Source: a virus
IMG/VR virus record: IMGVR_UViG_3300046096_000916
Span: 1 to 64,000 of that record
Strand: one strand, 5' to 3'
DNA length: 64,000 nt
The notes beneath the pieces were generated by a model. It searched no databases. It was not told where the DNA came from and saw only the letters and a program-made list of their open reading frames with translations. Shown piece by piece: positions 30,301 to 35,293 of this stretch. Position 1 is the first letter of the stretch. Every line of letters starts with the position of its first letter. The position numbers and the translations under genes were made by a program.

Positions 30301-30859
30301 TTTCTTGTGTCAAAGCAATAGGTATCTCAAATTTATTTTTTGCATCTGACAATTCAGATTCTAAGTCTTGTAACGTTACACCTGCACCGCCATTATCTGT
30401 ATTTGGACGTAACGGTTTTTTTGCCATGTGTCCATTCAGATTATCCCAGTGTTGTTGCTTCAAATCAAGATGTTTATTTAATTCTTCTAATGGCTTGTGA
30501 TCTACTACTGGCAAAATAACTTTATTATTTAAAGCCTCATACTGAGCCATGATAGTAGATAGATCAACTGCTGGATTTCCTATATTCGTCTCAAGTCGTG
30601 GTTGCTCTATCGTTTCATTTCTCTTCGTATTTATTGTGATCTCATTATCTTGTTTTTGAATATCAGACAAGGTCTTGTTAAAAGCCGTATCATCGACAGC
30701 TAATTTTGTTTTAAGTATAGGTGGCGTTATTTTTTTTGTATCTAATTTTATTGTAGTATCAATTTTCTGTAACACTTTTTTCATCTCAGCTACCTGTTGA
30801 TTGAACTGTGTTACATCTAACTTCGCCGTCCATTGTACGCTACCAACATCTAATACCAC
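15311..30859 (-). CDS. Giant tail tape measure protein with three murein hydrolase domains
   Basis: 5182 residues from a GTG preceded by GAGGTG. Residues ~2440-2600 match the tape-measure N-terminal core (QLEQIRKQTDKLGQSV, SMEELNGQLGEALPGALPLA). Hydrophobic stretches lie near 2405, 2670 and 2755. Domains further on: tail-lysozyme-like (~3450-3570, ARKEST and ATGLYQQTSTGGR), Amidase_3 (~4003-4185, INAGHQEP, EIHLDAN, LLELSAMD) and M23-like parts (~4218-4325) in permuted order. Three near-identical and one divergent 108-residue repeats lie at ~996-1420. The rest is long helix and coiled coil; the C-terminus is Gly-rich. The tape measure sets tail length and is ejected into the cell envelope at infection. 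It follows the chaperone genes, as in siphoviruses. Confidence 0.95.
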   Translation of the reverse strand: MVLDVGSVQWTAKLDVTQFNQQVAEMKKVLQKIDTTIKLDTKKITPPILKTKLAVDDTAFNKTLSDIQKQDNEITINTKRNETIEQPRLETNIGNPAVDLSTIMAQYEALNNKVILPVVDHKPLEELNKHLDLKQQHWDNLNGHMAKKPLRPNTDNGGAGVTLQDLESELSDAKNKFEIPIALTQEIEVKPLERIDKEVKSLTQVDAIADIVAELSEPDLLTADNEKNTKPKEEAKKEDKKILASSMLVPTVVTGVMKKELTMFFNTQHKLSARQLNVIGFFQKAVNSFGISSDKFAKANRSSLFGSIWKGVTGYIGQSLGEYLILKMGPKLAEKGAEVLLGEKANGIAKKIVPRIAERGTETLIAEKLPTKQLEGLLLGSFTMGRSLEALTGSLAEQNGMFSSFFSTANKHLSKLDSVLFSTYREVKTAELIHHTLKELKRVIIQGTAVTFGRAIGKSLVGTANKIVTSPAKMFAGALSQAGSLFANLTIIPFKKTYDRVLGGKTNQEKQDQGSRLGFIAASVTKSFPVLATKVKEKAINYTQTDPLGVFIASQWGRMNKFREQAFGQGAPHPLFGQRRQNTVDPTGKLGSIFTRAGQTNLFDKMLKFSEKIAGISFKDLFKQVEKDTPITTEDILQNILLELKQTNTLLSDQGIVGTTENENNLISGQGIIGTTENENNLNNPLAENNIPLVAPITAKTIGMALIPIVNLLRQKGGGRVGEKTAVEGGISLLNASLDLGLDFKQGNKAKPVNTVRSELQDIISNLTEADDFEKLNGIASFLVKNWEKLALDRHKDYAPDLSGGVTSTRLKSSNVNSEGLEESAEETSGKWAEAGDDIVATLNRLLAVSENVGDNLTHNIAENSPGPTEKIRKHWLKTADYLIKQMIRLVAPSKKIGGFLAKSFSDAFVNIGKIVTDIEARIKGIKFNNLADASKSLLGSFTDSIGNKANAIKNKIGENATAVKEDITNKIELPELPDFEGIKGEINTKLDILKSFDLNSVLSKTIKQISLSINKLFTGINTELQKIEFKKPLLVINKTLQSFYGHIITQVKSYKAIFKSFSDSLTISENVTTESKQVATKNIIEENVKENTQDESKETKVNSFDINSVLSKTIKQISLSINKLFTGINTELQKIEFKKPLLVINKTLQSFYGHIITQVKSYKAIFKSFSDSLTISENVTTESKQVATKNIIEENVKENTQDESKETKVNSFDINSVLSKTIKQISLSINKLFTGINTELQKIEFKKPLLVINKTLQSFYGHIITQIKSYKAIFKSLNDSLTIPESVDNKTTKINDETIVSEDNQDKSTVVKRNSFDLNSVFSTAINKMNEAIDKLFSGINTELQKIKYQESLNVVHKTLVTFYGFVISQIRKYKIFFKSFIDSIDLANAITQNKTTIKENIDEFQTLVSINIVELFRNINNILEKITNPLTEIMAISDEIYSNLIEIKAKMSALATKISTFDFSFENVIETSAKNLNIAFKDSDKSWARIVKLLTKSSYIFIKQGSLLLGPVLFNVIKEVAITLADTISEELANLEDKFKIMDKLNNNTFIVTLIKNINKTILFFTKSVAGIRSGIETSTTLFSGIFTLLEDKVQTTGEIINKSLQGLSNLFNNLKEKLNSIPFLKSKEKSIDTQNIDFSNPDNDSPALSEKGEYKTGKDDTKQEEIYFRKLFVALNKAILSLDRKGTRNIAKIAEVPLTSIQSNSDLLPLLIDKIELNPASLKGVIAEIESEWDAINLNGGENPFAELHSEIENIDDRWGETGNYFKKVVREMSKVSKTEGYKILHNLAEGSPGLTQDIRNRWKETTKSVGVSMQGMTKESERSFRNLTDVLNGVKITGLDFGNDLANNLKAKLGNFADDMIDRGEVKLYDLLGINLKDTADVDKAIEKLNTGFNRLKIMGATDVDSVINSFGGVLNRRENASFKQVRQEIKEMSAIKKEIAAKLATPPAFKQQDGTLDKRAIVKYFQEVEKLMYRYKVTLGNLTQNFKVNPNVQKALNTLPVEARRNLNSFIVDATKGFNDFETMADSFQDSMVNILNLDSESLRNLKVPESVIAQIEKLALVGKEARVALDFDNFQMPTFEENKQQATRTLVNIYDKKATVDDIQSSRTENVANKTNFITDIKSVKAKYDSDYKRLIAQNKITEAKTLEDGYKSYLKMRAKQLQDIKNVESKYKKELGEVAILLGDFDTEAQVAEYLRGFDTLTDGLDSLAEKIQIANEELKQSTIETANSITSNLSIYEASTQEILAIENKLQSIGKKKENVENRYTKLKNQAKAKERQDLNEIIRLEQRRLAEISNLESAESKLTTSLGEQKNIKETSRKKVFEIQQSGSLADINSIYETEVPVIEPDTVSAFDKFKTVLTEMKKLAGTVFTSLGNQLDNLKSKYPFLQSLENVFKRIGLQIGVLAFVAPIGLNLLGKAITATVQATVQKVQELFRTTFQAALDFESQTNQFRFTFGQVTGITQLEQIRKQTDKLGQSVKTTTQQFAQFALGLQGVQMEDSALPMFEGIQKGLTVRGVNAEGTSRALVALTQIANKGKVSMEELNGQLGEALPGALPLAARAMNMTTTQLMSEVAAGKIFSDEFLPKFTTQMNKEADPFMEGALDTGAVKLTQLENAIENLKIALGSGMIDFTKPLITGVTAAINLFIQFTEEIVKAGIALTTLFFAPVIEATIRVALTNIMSAFALFMNNLKLLWFDFRISTEAGLTSLQASSFGLFANIAKGAKGLFTTLTTLVNSFKVTLMKFLPLIPIMMVVDFVSNLFTRLEATKDLAAQATAGLERMEKATRELAKTQKAEQDKKDGKNPEKDEEGNTNIDRGWFGNMFAWMDGNKKDNIGRGWFGQASQKETDSIGQAIVLQRSFDKTIKEYELVIRYEQNNGGQKEYLEKAGKLNADILANAITIAGLKDSGLPNSNETMGKLKKENQIKTAELTALNKQFYPTSYQDILTNLENQKLFVDEKVKSGTDFGGTFAIVSAELDKIIPEIKKKIEDMNDALQDSSTGMLTLTQTLSRFASRVEASKFLLQKEITQDKKGIVGNQLSTGYSDALSYQRKNAELELTNAQKETKRLEAEYTESTKIINETTDKRATDSLLTLFGALGDNVTKLTDAKLSTLNDVEKKAPEGTQDVIVALKRRQENRNEYENSKLQELTSQLALKDLGKQQFVDMRGFLRSLQDLDITVRDYFRDRARSLYDMRIRLEDASIQNQRGERDLVESYQDLITSLKTQLLTTANEITKITSELTRRTSINKLRAGLEFGQKGFLADFITLFEGIQTSETDVRNETLTLDEQRLAIATEMVGIAKQIRGLEEQVFDLARQRTAQEIELTRQFDDFQQSQTLAWRGIRNQSDDMVLQANTMGVNFKGIADSIGNINANYVDIHNNISKLAESVKQSVEQYQGQMESGGSYTGSGDGSSVGNFTFDRKLKVDPVKGAVDKVTTVAQREAFIIHILTTKYGMTLEQASAWAGTARKESTNDPYNVNSSSKATGLYQQTSTGGRKEAMLAYAPMTGFIFDDIEKQIDFAMKESKEMQGFKNLDDFKQQKTLSAMVNHILNNFLRPSMKERAFPEYQTYSQEALINAKARSANPPVTNTTNNQAKPTVNGKASGDNNNSSRNANRDKTTPIITSPTYTLTGMDLFRTKLAGQDNKNGQGLLGIASSIIRSQQSKSEANGVSEAALNKVLQVIYDKTTNKIVEVKIDKSAFIAMKDGEKKNTVRWFLEDTGFLKDLGDKDTKNISHKDFNSNTTTDTGRIKLVEERIKEAQKYNNNPTSPYHKIATPFVEQKRQTTPVITPQSKSKPTDSFIKEQPNNTFTKADIDRLTKENRNPLKNITGIFDQQKKDRDLLFEAIEKKLLEIKYDEKNNYDYLWKNLDIYNEENLKYGEVYEKYRGDKLAPFLFPNKNKQNNQSNLPQSNLPTSNLIASNFNPNVVSDMGGILPRQQQLPDLKLDTKAMNWLNQGIDINKPKDGIDLNFPASELMAQAVKTLPVLNKRNSNNQKSILINAGHQEPNGGGTNGTANGFNLNGRTLESVALEILAPILVEQLKNLGVPTQLFKSKETDRIKRSENFINQANKSNAFPLEIHLDANNGENGVIIGEKGKRNPLTNALQDEYGLNKFDSTRKDLTIPTRGGTLLELSAMDKEVSDMFLRAIKSGDFTEITKWSKQFAVGIKEAYNNVQAQNTNNKPVANNNQNKIVPVSIVAGPKDGTKYQGTASGPHLHLAAQRNGSYFNPKEYEKYIYANGKPLTSMRPSSDYGPRDTGIPGASTNHKGRDFGLLEGTVLSVDTSRLKPVDFGVAGGYGGVSYFEDLLTGVIVKFAHQSPKSQQLMNQAGAGGLNLPNVNGINGIQGGQTKWNQISKIGYNPSMVSQPGDAVLDFVDANSIIEQLVKEQKFSDNKEGVDQLAKLIRLKDEGRFNELLQEAQLLGIDLEQLKVYKNQLEALNQIQKQKSTQLENEAKLFDYATQIFDATRQAEDTFYGLNTQVKEFSLNAKGYLTFAEDATRQFDELTNKVRDMKRGLENFRLTIDTNLGFTDKDLSPEERVKKEEEAINNIKAEVEKAKNEGKITEEAGGRLLGVINDKTIPAREKLKLIREEISLLEQKVELGEKINLQSLAYKINYEQTLEKVKGLSDYLKQIAEYENKKNPLDMSGLFQSAVLEEQIRQLEMMKSFDDFMKEFEGTPEKIKELEALRSKLQEINKEKLSDITFEATLFSKALNEPFKNALGESLDTLMTGQKSFNDIAKDFLESIRKFFLNMSVEMIHNQAMKWIKGKFFKGLLPENIGQDEKSKSLLSSEDTPDINELVRVNNTLNLMLEALNRQSGAGVSEQYSDIGKGGMPTLYNPNSEIGIYNPYANLENATFSEDMKIDFTDATNVLTAGLSSSFGDIDAILTDTQVALQQGLISLVTMISSGGSSQGGGGFLGKLIGTGLNMAVGAIGGGVGLDLSGASTFGDFASPAGIDFSTGSFSPDLKAFKEGGQIKTQDIPNFKEGGIITEKIPKILNFMTGGEVKPEMIPNFKEGGSIGQKIPKLDTFAKGGSVKNKLESMVNLSLGISKAMKKEGANALPIVVSLNEQVLSQKNGDADFYRYLEKSGEWESLKTDYKYNRNIPNYLNGGSIGNPTTNTMNKSNSNMVVNNNSYVTVKATDVNSFRKSASLIAQEQKIAQTKDNRYT
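26590..27874 (-). repeat. Tandem 108-codon repeats in the tape measure gene
   Basis: Units start at about 27874, 27550 and 27226 (324-bp period) with a diverged fourth from 26914 (312 bp further). Units one and two are almost identical in DNA, including silent positions, so the duplication is recent. Each unit encodes SVLSKTIKQISLSINKLF and then a linker with TTESKQVATKNIIEENVKEN in the first two. Confidence 0.9.
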
Positions 30860-30907
30860 AATAACACCTCATACATACTACTATTACTATCTTAACAAAT
30901 ACAGAAA

Positions 30908-30943
30908 AATGACTGGCAAGTCTATTTTTTCTCGCCAGTCATT
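30908..30943 (-). terminator. Intrinsic terminator between tail chaperone and tape measure
   Basis: AATGACTGGC pairs with GCCAGTCATT (10 bp, positions 30934-30943 and 30908-30917), followed on the minus strand by TTTTT. The hairpin overlaps the stop codon of the chaperone extension. It would lower tape measure transcription relative to the genes upstream. Confidence 0.65.
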
Positions 30944-31407
30944 AATATTTCACCTACTTTTTTATCTATCTTAAATACTTTAGCTACATAATCAGGGATA
31001 GCACCGTCTTTTACACATTCCCAATAAATATCGATAGTATCTTGTTCTAACAGTTCGAAATCATCAGTTTCAGACTTAAAAGGTAAATAATCATCTAATC
31101 TGATATTATCCCGTCCACCTTGACTACTAAATGAGCTAAACCCTTGCTCTAATAAAATAGCTACTCTAGCTGTTGTACTAGAGATTAGATTGATTTTATT
31201 TCTATCTTGTTTTCTAATCTCTTTTAATAAATTCAAAATAAACCAAATTGGTTGTTTGAGATATTCCATATACCCTTCTTCAAGGGTCGCTTTATAAAAG
31301 CCATTAGCAACCAATGTATAAAATATCTCTTCAAAATTTATTGAATTTCGATCTCGTTTGGCTTCTCTTCGATAGAAGTCAATTGACCCGTTGTGATGGT
31401 GGTAGTC
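30922..31407 (-). CDS. Tail assembly chaperone extension (gpT-like), made by -1 frameshift
   Basis: This frame is open without interruption from the slippery site at 31407-31415 to the stop at 30922. Its only early start, a TTG at 31312-31314, has no ribosome binding site. Entry by a -1 shift from the upstream gene gives 189 + 161 = 350 residues, the G/GT arrangement of lambda-like phages, in which the longer product coats the tape measure and recruits tube protein. Position directly before the tape measure gene is diagnostic. The sequence itself shows no named domain (ends KKVGEILMTGEKK). Confidence 0.75.
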   Translation of the reverse strand, partial: DYHHHNGSIDFYRREAKRDRNSINFEEIFYTLVANGFYKATLEEGYMEYLKQPIWFILNLLKEIRKQDRNKINLISSTTARVAILLEQGFSSFSSQGGRDNIRLDDYLPFKSETDDFELLEQDTIDIYWECVKDGAIPDYVAKVFKIDKKVGEILMTGEKK

Positions 31408-31973
31408 TTTTTTTTCTCTCCTTCATTCGTCCAACCTGTTAATTCTCCATTAACAAATTCCATAATCTTATTATATAAACTGACAGGTAATTTTAAAGTA
31501 TCTGTTAATTCCCATGCTGGATTAACTCGTAGTGACATAACCCCTGTGAAATTAGTAGCTTCTTTTGTAGCTTTCAACTGTGATTCTCTTAAAATCATTA
31601 ATAATTGATGTAACTGTTCCGATTTTAATTTCGTCCATTTTGTGGTATCTTGTACAATTTGTTCTGCTTCTGCTTGAGAATAACCTTCTGCTAACAAATC
31701 ACCAATAATACTCATGTAATTACTCGCAGATTCTACACTCATTTGAGCTGTCTGTAACTCTTGAGTTTCCCCTACTAATAAACTATTTCGTTTAGGTAAA
31801 ATCAAATGCCATTCATTAACACCATCAGCGTTAGGTACTTCTTTAATTTTATTACTTTCGATTAATTTCTTGGCAGTGCTTTCATTTTCTGCTACACAAC
31901 TACCTTCTGCTTCTGTAATTACGATATGGTATTCTTGATTAACTTTCGTGAATAAAGTATTGATGGTTGACAT
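31338..31973 (-). CDS. Tail assembly chaperone (gpG-like)
   Basis: 211 residues, located between the tail tube and tape measure genes, where siphoviruses place their tail chaperones. The middle part is helical (MSIIGDLLAEGYSQAEAEQIV). Near the C-terminus, codons 187-189 (AAA AAA AAG) form the frameshift site. Its start overlaps the end of 31939-32226 by 35 bp. Assignment rests on synteny and the frameshift, not on sequence similarity. Confidence 0.72.
   Translation of the reverse strand: MSTINTLFTKVNQEYHIVITEAEGSCVAENESTAKKLIESNKIKEVPNADGVNEWHLILPKRNSLLVGETQELQTAQMSVESASNYMSIIGDLLAEGYSQAEAEQIVQDTTKWTKLKSEQLHQLLMILRESQLKATKEATNFTGVMSLRVNPAWELTDTLKLPVSLYNKIMEFVNGELTGWTNEGEKKKTTTITTGQLTSIEEKPNEIEIQ
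31407..31415 (-). promoter_or_regulatory. Programmed -1 ribosomal frameshift site
   Basis: On the minus strand the message reads AAGGAGAGAAAAAAAAGAC: a slippery A AAA AAG heptamer in the zero frame, with a Shine-Dalgarno-like AAGGAG just before it, as in dnaX. After the shift, GAC TAC CAC continues in frame with 30922-31314 with no stop in between. Confidence 0.75.
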
Positions 31974-32226
31974 AATTTTCTGCTATTCCTATTTGTAAAT
32001 AATCTTTTTCTACTACTATTAAATCTCTAGTTAAAAACCTGATTTCTTTTGGCAAATCAAGTTTACAGATTTCTATTTTCCTTTTATCCTGTAAGATGAT
32101 AGGATTACTCCCTATCATCATTCTTAAATAACCCATCTGTATCTCTACATATTTTAAACACACTTTACAGTTAATCAAAAACATTCGAGGATTTGATGGG
32201 TCATCAACTAAATAATCAAAATACAT
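31939..32226 (-). CDS. Hypothetical tail-region protein, 95 aa
   Basis: Unrecognised, beta-rich sequence with two cysteines (NCKVCLKYV). Its ATG overlaps the stop of the tube protein gene by one base and its end overlaps the chaperone start by 35 bp, so it belongs to the tail operon. It may be a tail accessory protein. Confidence 0.6.
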   Translation of the reverse strand: MYFDYLVDDPSNPRMFLINCKVCLKYVEIQMGYLRMMIGSNPIILQDKRKIEICKLDLPKEIRFLTRDLIVVEKDYLQIGIAENYVNHQYFIHES

Positions 32227-33038
32227 TAAAAATCAGGGATCAGAATCGCATAAGGAACTGGGCGACCATCACCTGTTAAAGCGATACTCACTTTCTGATT
32301 TTCACCACGTGCATCAGTTACACTGGTATTTCCAATTGTTACCAACCCTTCACAAGCACTAGGTCCAGCACCATATTGTAATAAACCACCGTTACCATCA
32401 GCAAATTCATCAAAAGGAGCTTGAGTAATCATAATATATAATTTCCCCCAACCTTGACTTTTATCAAATAACAAAGGTAGGGATGGATCACTTCTTAATA
32501 ACGCACCATTAAGATTACTCGTCCAAGAACGAGTAAACACATCTGATGTTTTCCAGGGTCCTTGTGCTTTATTTTGTGTCATGGCAGTATCCGCACTAGC
32601 TTGTGGGAAGGTTGCTTCTTCTACAAAGTTACAAGGACGTAAACCTTCATAAATTGCAGAGGTATTACCTGTTGTCCCCAGAGGAACTCCTACATAAGGA
32701 AGAATAGGAACAGGAGTCAACGTAGTTGCTGGAATTACAGTATCTACGGTTGGAATAATAATCCCGTCAATTACATCACTTGTTCCTAAATCACTACCTA
32801 CTGCGATAGGTATTCTGGCATATAAAGTAATTGCTACGGGGCTTGTAATGTTAACAGTTTCAGCATTAGCGGGTATAGTCCCTACTGTTAATTCAATTTT
32901 CGTTGGTCGTTGTGCATTGTAAATAACAGGAGCAACAGCTACTTGAGTTAAATCACCCCTTGCATACGAGTTCCCTGTCTCGTCTCTACCTAATTGATAC
33001 AATTTAGTGTCAGCGTAATCAGCTAAAATTGTAGCCAT
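32226..33038 (-). CDS. Probable major tail (tube) protein
   Basis: 270 residues, beta-rich with many Thr, Val and Pro residues, low in charged residues, no signal peptide. It lies two genes upstream of the tape measure, in front of the chaperones and after the tail completion candidate, the standard place of the tube protein. The C-terminal GDGRPVPYAILIPDF and the segment TRSWTSNLNGALLRSDPSLP suggest a folded beta-sandwich subunit. A weak alternative is the major capsid protein, but capsid genes normally stand beside protease and portal. Assignment by position. Confidence 0.65.
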   Translation of the reverse strand: MATILADYADTKLYQLGRDETGNSYARGDLTQVAVAPVIYNAQRPTKIELTVGTIPANAETVNITSPVAITLYARIPIAVGSDLGTSDVIDGIIIPTVDTVIPATTLTPVPILPYVGVPLGTTGNTSAIYEGLRPCNFVEEATFPQASADTAMTQNKAQGPWKTSDVFTRSWTSNLNGALLRSDPSLPLLFDKSQGWGKLYIMITQAPFDEFADGNGGLLQYGAGPSACEGLVTIGNTSVTDARGENQKVSIALTGDGRPVPYAILIPDF

Positions 33039-33104
33039 ATTTTTTTTCTCTCTATCTATTAATATCCATATATCTAGTTTAACACATACGAAATTACAGT
33101 TATG

Positions 33105-33584
33105 TTACAGAAAATGTTGATCGTTAAATTGAGTTTGTGGGATATAAATAATAGTTCTAGGTGGTTCGATACCTTGTTTATTAGGTAATTGTATTGCATC
33201 TCTAATGGCTGGTTGTGACACTGGTCTCATATAACTAGGGAAGGTATAGAAATAATCGATTACATCAGTTAATCCATCGGTCGGATCATGTTGTATCAAT
33301 AAAATCTCCCAGTATCTAGTATTTTTAGTATTGCCAAAATTTAAAAACTGAATATTTGTATTGGGTTCTGATTTAATGATACATTCGATACCTTTATTTT
33401 CTTTCATTTTATAGGCGATCGCCTCTGTAACTCTAGGATAGTTAATTCTAATACTAGGAGTTTCACCTTTAACTACGCCATTAACTGATAATTCATAGAC
33501 CCCTAAATAGTCAGCCAATAATATTTTAAAATTCTCAAGGTAAAATATACTACTTTGTTTTCTCGTTTTCATTTTCAACTCCAT
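33105..33584 (-). CDS. Possible tail terminator / completion protein
   Basis: 159 residues, no named domain. Its place just before the tube protein gene fits the tail terminator, which stops tube growth. Segments RYWEILLIQHDPTDGLTDVIDYFYTF resemble the beta-strand edge of such proteins, but this is weak. The start codon follows a terminator-like hairpin directly and has no Shine-Dalgarno sequence. Confidence 0.5.
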   Translation of the reverse strand: MELKMKTRKQSSIFYLENFKILLADYLGVYELSVNGVVKGETPSIRINYPRVTEAIAYKMKENKGIECIIKSEPNTNIQFLNFGNTKNTRYWEILLIQHDPTDGLTDVIDYFYTFPSYMRPVSQPAIRDAIQLPNKQGIEPPRTIIYIPQTQFNDQHFL

Positions 33585-33589
33585 AAGAA

Positions 33590-33616
33590 AAAAAGAGGTT
33601 ATAAAAGCCTCTTTTT
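33590..33616 (-). terminator. Intrinsic terminator after the sliding clamp gene
   Basis: AAAAAGAGG and CCTCTTTTT (33590-33598 and 33608-33616) pair around a 9-nt loop; on the minus strand a T-run follows. It separates the clamp gene from the tail genes and ends 6 bases before the next ATG. Confidence 0.7.
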
Positions 33617-33625
33617 CTATTGTAA

Positions 33626-34891
33626 TTAATCTTTAATTTGAACTGGCATGACTAAAGTAAAAGCGTCAGGTTCACCTAAACCTGATATGATAACGGGCAT
33701 ATTAGGCTCGTTATATTTGATTTTTAATTCTCTTTTTTTGCAGACTTTGATGGCATCTAAGACATAACGATGATTAAACCCGATGTCAATAGTTTTAGTG
33801 ACTTCACATTGAATAATAGCCTTCGCTTCTCCTAAATCTCTAGCAGTTGAAACTAACGTTAAAACTTGGTCGTCTCCATCCATTGAGAATTTAACCAGAT
33901 TACTTTTCTGATCTAATAATACAGAAATCTGGTCTAACCCTTTTGTAAATTTATCTTTATCGCAACAGACTTCCCCTTTAAACTCTTTAGGGATTAATTG
34001 TTCATACTTAGGAAAACTACCTGTCAAGATACGGCTATTTATTAAAGTATCTTTTAACTGAAAAGATAAATATTTATCATCGTATTTGAGTGTAACAGTT
34101 TGATCTTCTTTACTATTCAAAATACTTAATAGATTAGCTAATTCATCTCCTTTAATTGTCACTTGTAATCCATCATTTATTATTTCTTCTTTTTTCTCAC
34201 TCTCTTCAAGATTATCTATATCTTGATCATCTTGAGTATTTTCTGGCAAATCAAAATTATTATCTTCTAATTCTGAAAAAGGTTCTTCTATAGCCTCTTT
34301 TTCTTCAATGATCAAAGCTTCATCTAAAGTAATACAAGATAGACGATGTCCATCGGTACTTGCCAAAGTTAATTGATTATCTCTATTAATTTTGAAATTC
34401 ACCCCTGTTAACACGTTTTTAGTTTCATCTTTAGCACAAGATGGTAAAACATGAGCTAAACCTCTTTTTAGACTGGTCACATCTAAATCTATAGCTATTT
34501 CTCCTTTTATTTCTTGAATAGTATTCGGGTATTCATCGTAAGACATTCCTTTAAGATGATACTTGCCATTAAAACTATGAATAGCAATAGTGGGATTATC
34601 TTCGTCTTCATCTTCACAGGCGATCGCCAATTCCCCATCAGGTAATTTTTGAACCATATCTTTGAAGATTTTATAAGGTACAGTAATAGCACCATCTCCG
34701 CCGATCTCACATTCAAATTCACTTTTAATAGTGAAGTATAAATTAGACCCCGTTAAAATCAATCTATTATTTTCTATATCTGTTTTGATAGCTACATTAG
34801 TCAATACTTGATGTGTGGCTCTAGCTGGTACTGCTAACCCGATAGAAATTAAATTACTTACTAAATCTGATCTCTGACATTTGAATTGCAT
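33626..34891 (-). CDS. dnaN: DNA polymerase III beta sliding clamp homologue
   Basis: 421 residues with the three-domain clamp layout: MQFKCQRSDLVSNL at the start, LASTDGHRLSCITL in domain 2 (about 176-189), GSFPKYEQLIPKEF in domain 3 and the family C-terminus FTLVMPVQIKD. The clamp encircles DNA and tethers polymerase. It is longer than the usual ~370 residues because of an acidic, disordered-looking insertion at about 191-240. A phage-encoded bacterial-type clamp suggests recruitment of host polymerase III or a polymerase gene outside the window. It contains a HIP1 site at about 34619. Confidence 0.92.
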   Translation of the reverse strand: MQFKCQRSDLVSNLISIGLAVPARATHQVLTNVAIKTDIENNRLILTGSNLYFTIKSEFECEIGGDGAITVPYKIFKDMVQKLPDGELAIACEDEDEDNPTIAIHSFNGKYHLKGMSYDEYPNTIQEIKGEIAIDLDVTSLKRGLAHVLPSCAKDETKNVLTGVNFKINRDNQLTLASTDGHRLSCITLDEALIIEEKEAIEEPFSELEDNNFDLPENTQDDQDIDNLEESEKKEEIINDGLQVTIKGDELANLLSILNSKEDQTVTLKYDDKYLSFQLKDTLINSRILTGSFPKYEQLIPKEFKGEVCCDKDKFTKGLDQISVLLDQKSNLVKFSMDGDDQVLTLVSTARDLGEAKAIIQCEVTKTIDIGFNHRYVLDAIKVCKKRELKIKYNEPNMPVIISGLGEPDAFTLVMPVQIKD

Positions 34892-34900
34892 ATTTTCTCC

Positions 34901-35293
34901 TTAAATTATTTTAGTGTTTAATATTTTGCCAAAAGAAGCCAAAAAGCCTAATGGTCTAGATTCTGGTAATTGATAACCTAATTGATTAACAATAAATTCT
35001 TTTTTCTGTAAATAATCTAATATTTGATTGATGTCTTGAATAGTAAAATAATGGGGGGAAATCGCACTCCATGTATCATTAGCTGTCTCTAATAATAAAT
35101 AATTAGTTGGGCTATCTAAATTATTAACTTCACAGTAAGATAAGTAAGTTTGTATAAAACTACTTAACCAACGTTTTGGTTTGTGGTGACAATTTTTAAA
35201 ATGTACGAAATAATCTCCATAATTAGTGACTATTTGTTTTGCAGGTACTCTTTCATCACCTATAAATAAATCTTTTGCCTTATATTTGTTCAT
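34901..35293 (-). CDS. Hypothetical protein, 130 aa
   Basis: No domain recognised. It is basic in the first half (KNCHHKPKRWLSSF) with scattered aromatic residues. It lies 9 bp before the sliding clamp gene and overlaps the J-domain gene end by 14 bp, so all three are co-transcribed. Confidence 0.55.
   Translation of the reverse strand: MNKYKAKDLFIGDERVPAKQIVTNYGDYFVHFKNCHHKPKRWLSSFIQTYLSYCEVNNLDSPTNYLLLETANDTWSAISPHYFTIQDINQILDYLQKKEFIVNQLGYQLPESRPLGFLASFGKILNTKII

Noticed and set aside
31312-31314. TTG as an independent start for the chaperone extension
   Set aside because: No ribosome site, and the frame is open back to a perfect slippery site, so a frameshift explains it better.
34507-34722. 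Second frame within the sliding clamp gene
   Set aside because: Same-strand shadow inside a conserved clamp domain.
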